In this document: positions 10,053-23,714 of the stretch, piece by piece
Position numbering within the stretch: the stretch's first letter is position 1
How the letters are laid out: each line of letters begins with the position of its first letter
NCBI GenBank assembly: GCA_020086605.1
Contig: JACBWW010000003.1
Location: 59,919,147 to 59,983,146 of the forward strand
Origin: Lanius collurio
Lineage: Eukaryota; Chordata; Aves; Passeriformes; Laniidae
DNA length: 64,000 nucleotides
Direction of reading: 5' to 3'
The notes under the pieces: generated by a model
Told to the model about the DNA's origin: nothing
Databases searched by the model: none
The model's input: the letters and a program-made list of their open reading frames with translations, nothing else
Translations under genes and position numbers: made by a program

Positions 10053-12780
10053 AATGCCCCAGTGCTCCCCCAGAGTCAAATGTCGAGAAATTTCAACGTT
10101 AAATGTTTCATGAAAATGTTTTTGCACTACCTCGTTTATAAACTAAAGCAGATCCTTGTGGTCACAAAGGTAAGCCCTCAAACACTGAGCAGCAGGTAAG
10201 TTTTGAACAACCCATAACAAATACAGTTCTTCCCATGCCTAGGTGCATCTTCTCCACACTTAAGGCAGGGAACCTGTGCAAAACTCAGTCTCTGACATAT
10301 AATTAAAGACTAAGCACACTGTGCTATGTCAGGCATCAAGTTAACACTTGTACTGCCCAACTAACACCTGGGCTTCCTTTTGCATTCTTCTGAGCTGCTG
10401 GTGAAATGTTGTGGCAAAAAGTTAGTTACACATTATTTCCTTTTCTAAGCTTTGAATCACTGCCTTTTACCTTAATCAAAAGAATTTGGTTTATGTCTGA
10501 CCTTTTCAAAATTAATTTTTTTATAAAAGTCTCCCACTGCCTGCTGCCCTTCTACGCTAACTGGGCCAAGCCTGTCAGATCTCCACCCAGAATCTCTGCT
10601 TTAAGGTTTTCCACTGTAGCAGATGTCTGAAGGCATGCCTAGATCCCTGTTATTGGATCTTTTGTGTTACTTCCTGCCCTGTTTCCCATACAGTTAAATA
10701 TCATCTTTGCAGTCCTCCCTGCAGTCAAGCTTTCTGCAATTATCAGCTGTACACAGTGACATTTCTCTCTTCCTCTTAAGTATATAAAATGAATCTGAAT
10801 ATTATAACTAAGAATATCACTTCAGAGCCAGTAATGTGGATGGATATTTCAATACAGAACAAGTCTCACTGCTTGTACTTCTCTGTGAGAGAAAATGACC
10901 TTGACTTTCACTCCCCAAACTGGTTTTGAGCATTTGAGGAAGCTTCTCTGCTGCACTGGAAGGACATTTCGGTGGCTATGAAGGGGTGGAGAAGAAAAGT
11001 AAAAATAACACCACATTGAAAATAAAACTGGCATTTGCTATTTCTCCTTGTCACAGATGTCAGTTTACAATGCAGAGTGGAGGTAGAACTAGGAAACAGA
11101 TTTAGTTTTAGGAGCAACACTATTGTTTGCCCCATAGTTTTTCACCAGATTTTCTCAAAATTCTTGCCAACAGTAGAGGCACTCACAATTTTATGTATCT
11201 CCCAAGCTGTGTTGCTAAGCGATAGACTGTAGACACATGCTGTGACCTGTCACAAATAAAGCTTAAAATGCTAATTTGGTCTAGTTATTAGCACATTGCT
11301 GATACAAAATTGCAATACAATTTGGCAATGAAAAAATGCAATCTGTATTCTAATCCCAAATAAAAGTTTTAAGACTACTGATTTTAGAGTTCCATGAAAT
11401 TGTAATGATGAAATACCAGTCTGCTCTGCAAGATGCTGTTGAGAATTCAAGTGCAGGGCTTGTAATTTTAGGAAATAATTATTTCTATGGTAAGATCTTC
11501 CATGTAGGAGACTTTGTATGGCCTTTTTTTATTAGTTTCCTGTACAGACAAGTACTTTTCATTTCATTTTCTATTTATAGAGTAATGTAGCTTGCAATAG
11601 AGTTGTGGTTTGCCACATGGTTCATATGCATCATGCTCCTATATGCCTCATAGTTAAATAACTGAGGTGCAGAGAAAATAATAACAAAGACAAATTAGTG
11701 GAAAGAATAGCAGAACTTAGATAGCTGAAGACCCTGGATTCAGTCAGTGAAATGAGATCTGGAGGACTTCAGAAGATAAGGGCTACCTGGAACAAGAAAA
11801 TGATGCCAGCAAATGATTTTGTGATCTCACAAAACTTTACATCTAAGAAGGCAACTAAAAGTTCCAACAGGTTCATCCAGACATGAATAGAGCATTTGAA
11901 GATAGGGAGTGCAGCAGATGGCAAAATATTACCCATCAGTTTTGTTTATTTTCATGTTTGTGCAGCCCTTGGGGTGTGAAACTCAGACAAGCAAGAACTC
12001 TTTGCCACCATCTACTGATGAACTGGGGGAAGAGACATAGTTAATTTTCTCAGATAATGTCCGTGATGGGATGGATACCTCTGAGGTGTTGTTCACAACT
12101 CATTCAAGGATGGGAATAAAAGGAAAAGAGTCTTTTATTATGTTCACAACATTTCTAAGAATCAAAGGATTAGCTCTTGTGTCACTGGATCACATAGGAC
12201 AGGGATTCTGCCCTGGGGAAAAATGAGTATAAGATCTTGCTTTTCAACCTTTACCTTCTGTTTTGTAATGAATTGAACTCCTCAAAGTGAGACTGGACAA
12301 TGAAGCTAACCTGGATGTGGAGAGATGATAAAGAGGTGACAAGACATCTTTATTCACTAACAAAGGAGCTTTAATTAATTCAGGAAAGGGAAAAGCCTGG
12401 AGGTCCTGATCTTGCAGTACACCTAAAAGTCACTTATCCTGGACAAGAGCCAGCACAGCAGGGTGCTGGGAGATGAGAGAGAAGGCAACAGTGATACTAA
12501 GAGAGGACTACCCCAAAAGGATGCAACAGCACAGGAATTGTGAAGGGACAGCAAGATGTCCCCTTAGGCTGCACCTTTCCTCTCCTGTCAGAGTCAATCC
12601 CACCTACATGCTCTCCTACTCTGAGATCTGGGGAAACTGCCTTAGGTTTGTGGGTGCAGGAACTCAGCACTTCTGTACAACAAATCATTATGATCAGCAG
12701 AAGCTTTCAAACGCTCTAAAATATTCGTCTTTGGGCATCATGCGGGAATTCACCCATCTTTCAATTTTTACATAATACCT
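10053..12780. other. No recognised gene or repeat
   Basis: AT-rich sequence with only short open frames (the longest about 100 codons at 12473-12775, plus). I see no splice-flanked coding segment, no CR1 tail and no LTR ends. Confidence 0.5.
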
Positions 12781-13050
12781 ACTTATCACCTCTTTGGTGT
12801 ATTTAGCTTACTTATATATTCTACCAACTTACACATACCCTATACAGTTCACTTACTTATACACAACTTATACACCTTACCCACTATCTTATACATGTTA
12901 CTCTACTTAAACACTTTATTTTTACCTAACACAGTACACACACACTTTACTTACTTATGCTTACTTAACACAGCACTTCTACCTAACACAGTACTTATAC
13001 CTTATTTACACCTTTTACAACTTATCCAACATACAGCACATATACATTTT
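12781..13050. repeat. G-depleted ACTTA/TACAC low-complexity tract
   Basis: Only about 11 of 270 bases are G on the plus strand. The words acttactta, ttatacac, acctaacacagtac and cttatacacc recur without a fixed period. This is cryptically simple sequence, not a clean tandem repeat. An open frame of 108 codons (12895-13221) runs through it as a by-product of composition. Confidence 0.8.
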
Positions 13051-14296
13051 GCAACTGCTGTGCATGAGATTGCACATTACATGATTAGTACCCCCACTTT
13101 GTCCAAGAGCTCTGCACACACTTTTCAGGTAATAAGATTGGTCCCTAATTCAGTGCAGCACAATCCTCTTTATCTATTCCTTACTGTCTTGGTACTTAAC
13201 CTTTCAGCTTCTCTTTCCTAATTCTTTCCCAGTTTAGCACAGTTTATCTTTCAAGTCCTTGGTGCTCCAGATCCAGGCAAGCAGAGTCAAGATGATGGCA
13301 GCAACAAAACCCATCCAGTGACCAGCAGCCTAGTCCAGGAAACCCAAACAAGCAGAGAGGAGACATAAGTCTACCTCTCTGAACCTTCTGACTGGGCTTA
13401 AAAACCCTCCAGGAGCTGACCTGCTACAGCTGAAGGTGCATGGCCAAGTGAAGCTGGTGAGGGTAATTCCAGCCTGGTCTCACTCTGAGGGCTCCAACAG
13501 GCATAACTACAGATGGTTTGGCTGGGGCCACCATCATGATCCAAAACAACTTACAACATGTGGGAAACATCTGAGGCATGTTTCTTTAGTGGAAACCTGT
13601 TATTCCACTTGGTATCTGTATTTCTTGCTGACAACGATTCCTCCCTAAAAAAAAAAAAAGTTACTTTATAAATATATCAGTATCATACCTTATTGAGGTG
13701 TCCAATATATGAAAGTATTTCCAGGAAATGTACCTCATTTTTTATTTGAAGGCACAATGTGCAACTTGTCAGGAATAAATAAGTAGGAGACAGATGTTAG
13801 AAGCAAGGATAAGGTCTCTAAACAGTCACTTTTAAATAGATATGAATGTGCCCTTTATGTGATTCCAGCCATCCAGAAGTGTGTAAACACGAGTAACCCA
13901 TAACTGGGTCTAAATAAATATAAATCACCTCTTCCTACAGCCCCTTGAGAGCTTGAAATTAAACCCCTTGTTTTATAGAGGAAACTTCATTACAAACAAC
14001 ATAGGAAGTTGTGAGGTAGGGTCAAATGGAACTCTTTGGTTTACTTCTATATTTTTCTACCACTCTTTTGTTCAGTCCTTGAGGAAAATCAAAAAACCTG
14101 GGAATATACCTTTTTGTTTGGTTGGCTGGTTTTTTTATTTTATTTAGGGATTGAACTTGCATTAGTTAAAGAGTCCTTGATGGATTTGCTTCTGCCTTCC
14201 CTTTTCTTTGTCCCTTTAGCAAAGACCAGGAATCAGGACAACAGTGTTAGAGCCTATGATGCTTCAGATTCTACAGAAAAATGGATTTGTTTGGAT
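13051..14296. other. No recognised gene; possible decayed hydrophobic coding segment on minus
   Basis: Nothing is firmly recognised. The minus strand at 13329-13234 encodes a short hydrophobic stretch followed by charged residues and a stop (see findings). A TTTTTAAG box also lies on the minus strand near 13404. Confidence 0.35.
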
Positions 14297-14297
14297 T

Positions 14298-14578
14298 ATC
14301 ATAGAATGATTGAAAGGGATCCACTTTTAGCCTGCCTGCCATGGGCAAGGACAGCTCTCGCTAGACCAGGTTGCTCAAAGCCCCATCCAGCCTGGTCTTG
14401 GACACTTCCAGGTGTTGATGGGGCATCCTCAGCTTCTCTGGGCACCCTGTGCCAGTGCCTCAGCACCCACACAGGAAACAATTTCTTCCGAATATCCAAC
14501 CTAAACCTCCCCTCTTTCAGTTTAAAGCCATTCCCCCTTGTCCCATCACTACGTGCCCTCTTAAAAAGAATATTGTAA
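14298..14578 (-). mobile_element. CR1 LINE 3' end (minus)
   Basis: The plus strand reads 'tcatagaatgattgaaagg...gcctgccatgggcaaggacagctctcgctagaccaggttgctcaaagccccatccagcctgg', 'gggcatcctcagcttctctgggcaccctgtgccagtgcctcagcaccc', 'tttcagtttaaagccattcccccttgtcccatcactacgtgccctc'. This is the reverse complement of the common avian CR1 3' UTR, with its tail at the left. The copy is truncated at about 14578. Confidence 0.93.
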
Positions 14579-17500
14579 ATGCAAAGATAATTTGTCCTAT
14601 GCAGGAGGAATGTCAACTTCCCCAAACATGTTCTGCTGAAATTCAGAGGATTCTCTGCACGTTGTGTTTTCATCTCACTCACAATATTCTGCTTTCTCAC
14701 TCTTGTGTTGAATTGATGAAGAAATAAAATGAGCCCCAGTTCTTTATGGTTTTCCTAAGGTGAAATTCTCTCTCTGGCTGTTTTACAACAGAGGAGTACA
14801 TAAATACATCTCACTCTCATTCCTATTGCACAAAAACATGCTGCTTACAGTTCTACTCCCTGCATCCTCATCTTCTAGGCAGTACAGGATTAACATGGAC
14901 AGCCTTTGCTATCTGACTTTCTCTCAACAATTCAGCACTTTGTATTTTTCTAAAGAGTGGAAAATCCTTAAGAGCAATGCAAGAGTCTTGAAGTCTTAAA
15001 GAGGTCAAAAAGGGAAAATAGTAAAGGAAAAGTAATTAACAGAAAATTTCCAGCCTCAGCACTTTAGATGAGATGGTGTTAAGTTGTGGAAGAGAATTGG
15101 GACAGGCTTGTGGTTCTGTTCTTGTTCTGTTCATTATCAATTGAAATTTGATGGCCCTTTAAAACATTCTGTCCCGCCACATCCCAGGCTTTCATAAGCT
15201 TTTATGAAAAATGTAAAAATGTACTTCAAACCCTGTGAGCCAATATTCAACAGCTGAAAGAGATTTCCACCTACCCTCCCTGCACCTGCTCAAGCACATA
15301 TTTTCAGTCTGTCTCAGTCCTTCATTTCACTTTTCCTCTTGCCAAAAAGTGAGCTAATGTCTTTTGGTGTTCCAGGGCAGGAAAAGTGAGTCAACTCTGC
15401 ATGTCCAAAGTATTTGATGACCACATTTCTTTTTCAGCTGCCCTCATCTACATTACCTGCCTAAGAAAAAGTAGGATGACAGAAATGTTTTTCATGCCCA
15501 GCCAAGGGCCACTGAATCCAAGTCCTGAAGAGAACAGACTAATACACTGGAATAAAAATGAATTCTCATGTCTAAAATTTCCTGCCTGAACCATCCAGCA
15601 GGGAGATTCACAGGCTGGACTGGGTCTGGTTTGGCCCCACGCTGCAGTGAGGATCATTTTGAACAAAATCTTTAACCCATAGAAACTGGTGTGTCGTGTT
15701 TCCTGCACTTGAAGATAAGCTTTGCATCATAGCTTCCCCAATGATTCAGACTTCTTGGATATTTGGATTTTCTTTGCTGATTAGATGTGAATTAGGACTT
15801 GCCTGAAGCAGCTGAAAATATTCATGTGATGTATTAATAAAGTTAATTTAACATGGTCTATTTGTATGTCATAATGACTTCCTAAAAGCTTTACCTGGTG
15901 GTAGAGAATTTTCAGAGATAATACTACTGTTCAAGGCAAGGAGAGCATTTCTAATTATGAGAACAACTTTCTAAATGTAATTTTCCAAACTCAGCACTCT
16001 TATGATTGCTATTTAGAGAGAAAGGACTTGTAATTCCCGGTAATCTTATTGTCTGTTTCCTTCCTCAGCTATTTGGATTTTTTTTCCCCCAAAATGATAG
16101 ATACTATGACCCCACCTTTCCTTGACATTTAAAATGTACTAAATTAAAACAATGGTAAGGATATTTTGTAGATTTCCAATTTTATTACCACTAAATGCAT
16201 CATTAACTGTAAATTGATCGCAGCAGAGAGCACATTAATTGTTTTCACAATACAGAGTCCTGATTTTCTGCTGATGCCACACTGTTTTGGGATGAATGAA
16301 GCATTACTTCCCAAAAGAACCTGACTAAAACTTCTGTGATGGTCACCTACTTTCAGTAGCAAAAATACCTTTCTTTAGAGAAGATTCTGAAGTTGCATCT
16401 ACCTGAGAGGATGCCCCTGATATCTTTTCCCAACCTGACCACTCTCAGTGACATCCCAATCTGAAGTGTTGCTTTCTTTACATATTACATTATGCAGGTT
16501 CCCAGTCAGGCTGAGGTTAAAAGGGATCATTTTCCCCCTTAGGAAAAGCCAGCTCTCAGGACTGAGCTGCTCATTACTGATGTGTACATGGGAGGGGCAG
16601 AAAAGATGCAGCCAGGTTGCTTTAAAAGAGAACTCTTTGTCAGAAACCTGTAGTGTTATCAACAATGTAAGAGATGACTCAGGCAGCAGGAGGAGAAATT
16701 CTTATCCTACTCACTAACATAAGTGCAATTTGAACTCAGTCCATTTTCTGACTTTAGGGATCATACTAAGGCTAAGGCCTTGTCCAATACTGTATCTGGC
16801 AAGAAATAAAAAAATGATCCAGCAAACCCTCCCCCGAAGTCAACTCTAAAATTTTCTGTGACTATGAACTGAGCCCTGTACTCTTATTTTCTCTTTGACA
16901 GTGGACTCCCACTGCTCAGCTGGACATTTGGAATCATGCAATCCATCAGGTCTGTACTGGTAATACTCCAGGGAACCAGAAATTCCACTGCTCTCCAGAC
17001 AGCAAACCCCACCACACCTGTGAGTAACACTTCCACCTCCCCAGGAACAAACACACAGCTGCAGACCTTCAGTTTTGTGTTATGAGCTGACTTCTCTCAG
17101 CTGATGGCTTTTAACCAGGAACATCAATGGGTTTGTTTGTTTGTACTGTGCTTGTGCTCACATACCCTTTTACAATTTCCTAAAATAAGGTCTAAAATAG
17201 ATCTTTAACAAAGATCTTTGTTTGTTAACAGAAACTTTCCTTAAACAGTAATCAGATCTGTGTTTTCTTTCAGGGTAGGTTTCTATAAAACCCTGTCATG
17301 AGGGTGCTTTAACTTCCCTAAATTTTACATTGATATGATGTATGTTATTTTTAAACATGAAAAAATTAAACTGCCTCAGAAGAAGTTTCTGCAAAAAATA
17401 AATTAAGCTAGCAATAGAAACTTGGAATATTTTGTCTTATATTAATACATATAATTAAAACAAACCCAGGGTAGAAATAAAATTCACTATGTAGACACAA

Positions 17501-18754
17501 GCCCTCTCTGAGATCAGTTTTGCCTAAACATTTGATCAGAGGTCTGGACATTGCTGTAACCTTCCAGCTAACTGCTTGAAAGGCTCCCCCATCATTCCAT
17601 GTTCTGTGTTAATACTGAAATTACAGATGTTTTTTAGGTGTGTTGGGATGTATAACTTCTGTTTTCCTTGCAGAAGATAGAAAAAACTCTGATTTCACAC
17701 AAGACTTTTTCCATTGAAAAATCTTTCCAAAATGTAATTACTGACCATCTCTAAAATTGAAACTACCTTTCCAATGTTCTTTGAAATCAGGTGAGGAAAA
17801 AGTAGTAGAAATAGGTCATCTCTTCACCTTTATTGCTTCTGTCTCAAAGCTAAGAAACACTTTGAATTTAGGAATTATAGCAAACCATAAAAACTTTTTA
17901 CACCAAACTGTAAATCCTTCTGCTTTATTACAATAAACACAAGGGTCTGACTTTCTTGGCACAGGTAGTTTTATTGCATCTATTACTGGCAACAGATGTC
18001 AGCTAGTGAAATCTGAATCATTCAGAGGGAAAGGTTATGTAATTTTCAGTGAGTTTTACTAAAAACTGAGAGTTTGAAAATCTCAGAGACTATGGTAAAT
18101 AATCCTTTCATATATAGAGGGGAAAAAAATGTATCATCTCTCTTTAGCTCTTCTAAGAAATCTTTCTTGAACAGAACATTTTTGTATTACTAGTTCTAAA
18201 TCTGACATCAAACTGCTTCTTTCTTTTTTTAATTTTAAGCATTTAAGTCCATCCAACAAAAACATTCAAGGTTTTCACAGTGTTACCAACATGATTTTTT
18301 TCTCCCTTTGCATTAAAGAAAGAAAACGAAGTAAAGAATCCCAGAGTGTAAATACTTGGCAATCAGCAATACTTGTTTGTCAAAAAGGTGGCTAAAAAGG
18401 AATTGAACATAAACCAAAATGGATTTTTGACACTGCAGAGTTTGTCTCTTTCTTTTTAGGCTGGGATACTTTTCTAAACTTTGTGGAGAATGAACTCCTT
18501 CAGTTTGAATACCCTTCAAGCCAGGACACACCACAGATGAACACAGCCTATGCCTCCCATCTCAGACACCACCAGTTCTGCAGGTCAGGACCTCCCTCCT
18601 TCAGGCTTCAAAAGGAACTGGGTTTGCTTCTACTGCCAGCTTTGCACAGATCTGTGAACCTTAAACCCAGGCTTATCTCACAGAGAGTGTGAATACTCAA
18701 ACCTTTACAACAATGTTATTTCAAGTAATCTTTGGTTTCTTTGGTGTTTTGATT
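14579..18754. other. No recognised gene or repeat
   Basis: AT-rich sequence, all frames under 100 codons. No CR1 tail, LTR boundary or simple repeat of note is seen. Confidence 0.5.
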
Positions 18755-19619
18755 TGATTTGTGGTGTGATGCTGCTGACATGATAAAGGGGAGGGATGGC
18801 ATCCAGAGGGACTTGGACAGAATTGAGAGGTGGAGCTGTGCAAACCTCATAAAGTTCAGCAAGGTCACACGCAAGGTCCTGCATCTGGGTTGGGCAAATC
18901 CCAAACACAAACGCAGGCTGCAAGGAGAATGGATTGAAGAGAAGAACTTGGGGTGTTGGTGGAGGAGAAGCTCAACATAACCCATCAATATGCTCTGGCA
19001 GCCCAGAAACCAAACGTTTCCTAGGCTGCATCCAAAGCCCCATGAGCAGCAGGTGAGGGAAGGGATTCTGCCCCTCTGCTCTGCTCTGGTGAGACCCCAC
19101 CTGCAGTGCTGCATCCAGCCCTGGGGTCCCCTACAAAAAAAAAGGACATGGAACTGTTGGAATGAGCCCATATGAGGTCTCAAAAAGGATCAGAGGGCTG
19201 GAGCACCTCTGCTGTGGAGGCATGCTGAGAGCTGGGATTGTTGTGCCTGGAGAAGGCTCTGGGGAGACTTTTTAGCACCTTCCAGTACCCAAAGGGGGCT
19301 TTCAAGAGGGCTGGAGAGGGACTTTTTACAAGGGCATGGAGTGACTGGACAAGGGCTAAAGGCTTTAAATTAAAAGAGGATGGGGTTATATTAGATCTTA
19401 GGAAGAGAATTTTACTGTGAGGGTGGTGAGGCACTGGAGCAAGTGGCTGAGAGAAGCTGTGGGTGCCCCATCCCACCCCTTAAAGTGTTCAATGCCAGGT
19501 TGGATGAGGCAACCTGGTCTAGGGGAAGGTGTCCCTGCCCATGGCAGGGGAGTTGGAACTAGAAGACATTTAAGGTCCCCCTCAACGCAAACCATTTCAT
19601 GATTCTGTGGTTCTGTGAT
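18755..19619 (+). mobile_element. CR1 LINE, about 865-bp 3' portion
   Basis: This is the longest CR1 in the window. It starts within the 3' part of the reverse transcriptase frame ('ggacttggacagaattgagaggtggagctgtgcaaacctc'), continues through 'ggtgagaccccacctgcagtgctgcatccagccctgggg' and 'gctggagcacctctgctgtgg', and finishes with 'cccatggcaggggagttggaactagaagacatttaaggtc' and the tail 'tttcatgattctgtggttctgtga'. An A9-10 run near 19133-19142 disrupts the 'ggtcccctacaaaaaaa' segment. Confidence 0.95.
18759..18980 (+). pseudogene. CR1 reverse transcriptase C-terminal remnant
   Basis: A 73-codon open frame reads RDLDRIERW, then a KFSKVTRKVLHLG-like segment and EKNLG. These correspond to the end of the CR1 ORF2 protein, after the polymerase domain. 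The frame ends soon after, so no functional enzyme could be made. The catalytic YxDD region is absent because the element is 5' truncated. Confidence 0.8.
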
Positions 19620-21944
19620 CTGCTCAGTACATTCAGAGGAAGATCATGAGCACTGCATGGCCTACTTCAGTGCGAGATAAAATCACCCAGAGTTACATAA
19701 AATAAATTTTATTCAGAACCAGAGTCTAAATGTCTAGAAGGGAGATGAAGGGGTTCATTCCATGGGTCCCCTGTTTGTGCATGGCCATTTCAAATCCATT
19801 CAATTCCAGACCCTGAAAAGCAGTCTCCACTAATAGACTTTCAAGTATATTTGTGCCTTTTTTTTCAGTTTGGGTGTTTTTTTCCCGTAGTGCTCCACAT
19901 TTTTAAGGCACTCAATGCACAATCCTCATCCACATGTAATCTGCCTGTTACAGGAGAAATACAGGGCAGAATTGTTCCTGACCCTGTTGTTCAGAGATCT
20001 CTGCCTTTTCGAACACCAAGAAAGAAATAGGCTGTAAATTACATACTGCATACTGGCCAGAAAGAACATGCAGTTATATAATCAGTCACAATAGGACTGT
20101 AAGAAGCTATCAGACTGCATCTAACTTTTATTGAAACACCAAAGTCATTTAAAGCCTCATATTGCCAGGGGTATCTTTCAGACCAAATACATGCTACACC
20201 CTGTAAAAATTAAGCTAGTCGTTATAAAGGTAATCTACTGTCTGAATGGCAAAATTGAAAAGCACTCAAGCATTAAACTGCTCTTCTTAAAGGAAAAATA
20301 ATAAAGCAATATGGGTAATATATAAATAGCTTTAAGATTGCTGTGAGCAGGACAGCTGGGCTGAGCATTTCAGTGAAAATTATAATGTATGATGGTTCTC
20401 TGTAAAGTTGAATCTGTTTAATATGCTGCTTTTGCCACTACCTGGTTTGCAACCATTATCAGCTTTGTGGAGAATCCAATGTTTTTGGGCTTTGTTTTTT
20501 TTTTTAATTTAAGAAAGTTGAGTTTGTCAATGTGAAGTCTGCTTGGGAACTTATTAACTCTTCCTTAAAACACATAGCCTGCTTGAATGCAAAGTTAGCT
20601 AATGTCTAGGAATAAACATTTTGTTGTTGTTTATTAGCAAAAGGTCTTTCATAAATTAACTCTATTCTAGTTCATTCTGTTAATGAAGTGACCTTGGCTA
20701 TGGGATTCATAAATAGTCAGTGTACATACTGAGAAGAGAAAAAAGCATACCTGTATTTGTCCATGTACGAGATTGAAATCTGACATGGTGCAATAACTCA
20801 GAGATATTAAACCATTATATCTAAAAACCTAAATCTCCAGATTCTTTCATCATGGTTGATAACATGTACAATATTGGTGTGACATCTTTATTTTCAATAT
20901 GCAAGACTTCATCAAATGATCACTTAGTAATTTTAGTGAGAATTGTCATGCTGAAGGATGCTCAAATTCCTAAAATGGAACAGTCTGAATGTAGCTGTGG
21001 GCCTGGCTACAGGCCAGGCTGTGGAGTATTTACTCAGCTGAAGGCCACCTTATCTCTGGTGGGACTTCATGAACTTCACGCGGTTGGATCAGACATTTAC
21101 CAAAGGTACTTTGCAGAATCAATTAACTGTGCATATCAATTCTGAGATTACTGTTTGGGGTCTTACTCACCATGTAATTAAGACATCATTATTCTGCAAA
21201 CAGTTCTTCAGCATGCATGTGATAACCATTGGAGTACTTTGCTGAATAAGGAGGAGATAGACAGAAAAGGGATTGGAATCTGGTTGTCATAATTTTTCTC
21301 AATGGAAAAGTTTGGTAACCACATGCATTTAAAAACTATGGCTATGATTTATGCCTCAAACACTGCAGGAGAGAAAATTCTGCAGATGAGGACAATGGGT
21401 TGTCATGAACTGACTCCCTTAGACCACAAAGAGATTACAATTTAACTGAGGTTCTAAGCTACGTCTTCTCTGATGGAATGATCGGATAAGATTCTCGAGC
21501 TCAGAGACAAAAAGCAAGAGAAACAAAAAGAGAGTTGCTTGCCATTACTAAGACAGTTTTCCAGCACAGCTTTCTGGGTGTGTAAATAGCATGGTTCACT
21601 CCTGCACTCTGAGTCTGACCTGAGAGAAGACAGTGCTGTAGCACTATAGTTGAACCTTTTGCTTGCAAAGACAGATTAAGTGACCGTGTACTTGTTCCTG
21701 CCATGTTGCAAATGCCTTGTAAATTAAAAATAAAAAAAACCTCTCCTCCCGTTACCCACATTTTTCTTTCAAAGGAGCAGAGAAATCACTTCCTATGTTT
21801 AAGTTGTTTTCACAGCTCTGGCCATTCAGTCTATCTGTAAATAGTGTAAACTAGAGAATGCTTTTGCAGATGGGAGCTCCACTGGCGTGAGAGAGGAAAT
21901 CTGCAGGAGAAATCCAATGAGGCTGAACTTCAACTGAGAGATCC
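19620..21944. other. No recognised gene or repeat
   Basis: AT-rich sequence. A 97-codon plus frame at 20852-21145 has no recognisable domain. Otherwise only short overlapping frames are present. Confidence 0.5.
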
Positions 21945-22448
21945 AGACCGTGGAACTTCCTGTGTCCGGTTTGGGGCTACTCAGTACAAGAAAGACATGG
22001 AGCTCCTGGAGTGGGTCCAAAGATGATGAAGGGACAGGAGCATCTCTTTTACAAGGAAAGGCGGAGGGAGCTGGGCCTGTTAAGCTTCAAAAAGAGATGA
22101 CTTAGAGGGGACCTCATTGATGTCTATCAGTATCTGAAGGGAGGTGTCAGAGGGTGGACCAGACTCTGCTCAGTGGTGCCCAGAAATAGGACAAGAGGCA
22201 ATGGGCACAAACTGATGGACAGGAAGTTCCACCTGAATATGAAGAAAACTTTACTCTGCAGGTGACCATGTACAGGAACATATTGCCCAAAGAGGGTGCA
22301 GAGTCTCTCTCTCACTGGAGATTTTCAAGAACTGTCTGGACACAATCCTGTTCCATATGCTCTGGGATGACCCTGCTTGAGCAGGGAGGTTGGACCAGAT
22401 GACTCTCTGTGGTCCCTTCCAACCCTACCCATTCAGTGATTTTGTGAC
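21945..22448 (+). mobile_element. CR1 LINE 3' fragment (plus), with tail
   Basis: Starts at 'cttcctgtgtccggtttggggctactcagtacaagaaagacatggagctcctggagtgggtccaaag' and runs through 'agaggggacctcattgatgtctatcag', 'aggacaagaggcaatgggcacaaactgatggacaggaagttccacctgaatatgaag', ending 'gaccctgcttgagcagggaggttggaccagatgactctctgtggtcccttccaaccc...gtgattttgtga'. This is a different CR1 subfamily from the copy at 18.8-19.6 kb. Confidence 0.95.
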
Positions 22449-23714
22449 TGTTTTCCTTTCTCCTCTTAGTTTTGATTGTGTTTGTAGCTTTTCAATATGT
22501 TCTATGTTGAAACAAACCCAGAAATTTCTGTGTCAAGTTCTTTCACTTTTGACACTTCTCCTCCTAACACATCTTACCATGAGCAGTTATGGGTAGGGAT
22601 ATTGATGTGTAACCCAGACCAGTTTGCTCAAACAAAACCTTTTATTCTGGGTCAGCACTTCTAAGCTTGAAGCTTATTCTCAATTAAGGTAAAGGTGTGT
22701 GTCATTCATTTCTTTAAAAACAACGTTTTTCTATTTTTATTATCACAGACATTTTCCCCTGTTATATGGAATTTATGTTAATTTTGGCCTGATGAAGCAC
22801 CAGTCATTTAGGATTCACTATCATTCAGTTGGTCTCATGGAGGATGGAATGAGCAGGCACTGCAATTAAGCAGAGTTCACCGCAATATATTCAACATGAG
22901 AGGAGACAAAAGAGGACGATTTCACATGCGACGATACATTTCCCAAATTGTTGCTGAAAACTACATCTTCTATTTTTTTTTTGAGACAGACATTGCAGCT
23001 TCCTTCATCCAAGTTCCCTAAAAATGCTCTGGCATTATTATCTGTGAGACAATAGTCACTGAGGTAACATTCTGATGCAGATGTGCCGTCTCCCAAATCT
23101 CTTAGAAGAGGCTTTGTTTTCTTCTTTGAAAGGGGAAAGAGACATCAAGGCTTAGCAGAGTCCTTAAAAAGTCTTCCAAAAAGTGTGTGGTGGGTGAGAT
23201 AACAGGACTACAGGGTGATATATGCAGAGAAAAATGGGATGAAGCCACAAATTATTTCTGAAAAACTGTCTTTAAATTCTGTTTAAAATACCTTTGCATG
23301 ATTGTTTCTCTGAGTTCAGATCCAGCTGCAACAATTTTAGGACATCAAAACCACAAACAGATGCAACATGATGGTAATATGAGCTGATGCCTTTACGTGC
23401 TGCATAAATATATAAAAAAATAGTGTGACAGTCCAGTTCCCTACAGTCCTATCAAATTCTTTACATATGACAGAACACCTTTTCAGAATTAACAAATAAC
23501 TCAAGCAGTTCTAGGGAAACTTGGAAGAGGAGAAGTGGGAAGATAATAAAATGTTTTTCCCACCCTCATATTAAACATAAAATTACAGAAGAAAATGTTG
23601 CAAGGGATATCTCTAGGACATCTACCTGTTCCTACTCAAATCCAGGTCAATTTCAAGGCTTCTAAAAGGTTTCTGAGGGGTTTTTCCACTTGAGTTTCAA
23701 ATAACTCTAAGGAG
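22449..23714. other. No recognised gene or repeat
   Basis: AT-rich sequence with frames under 80 codons and no identifiable element. Confidence 0.5.
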
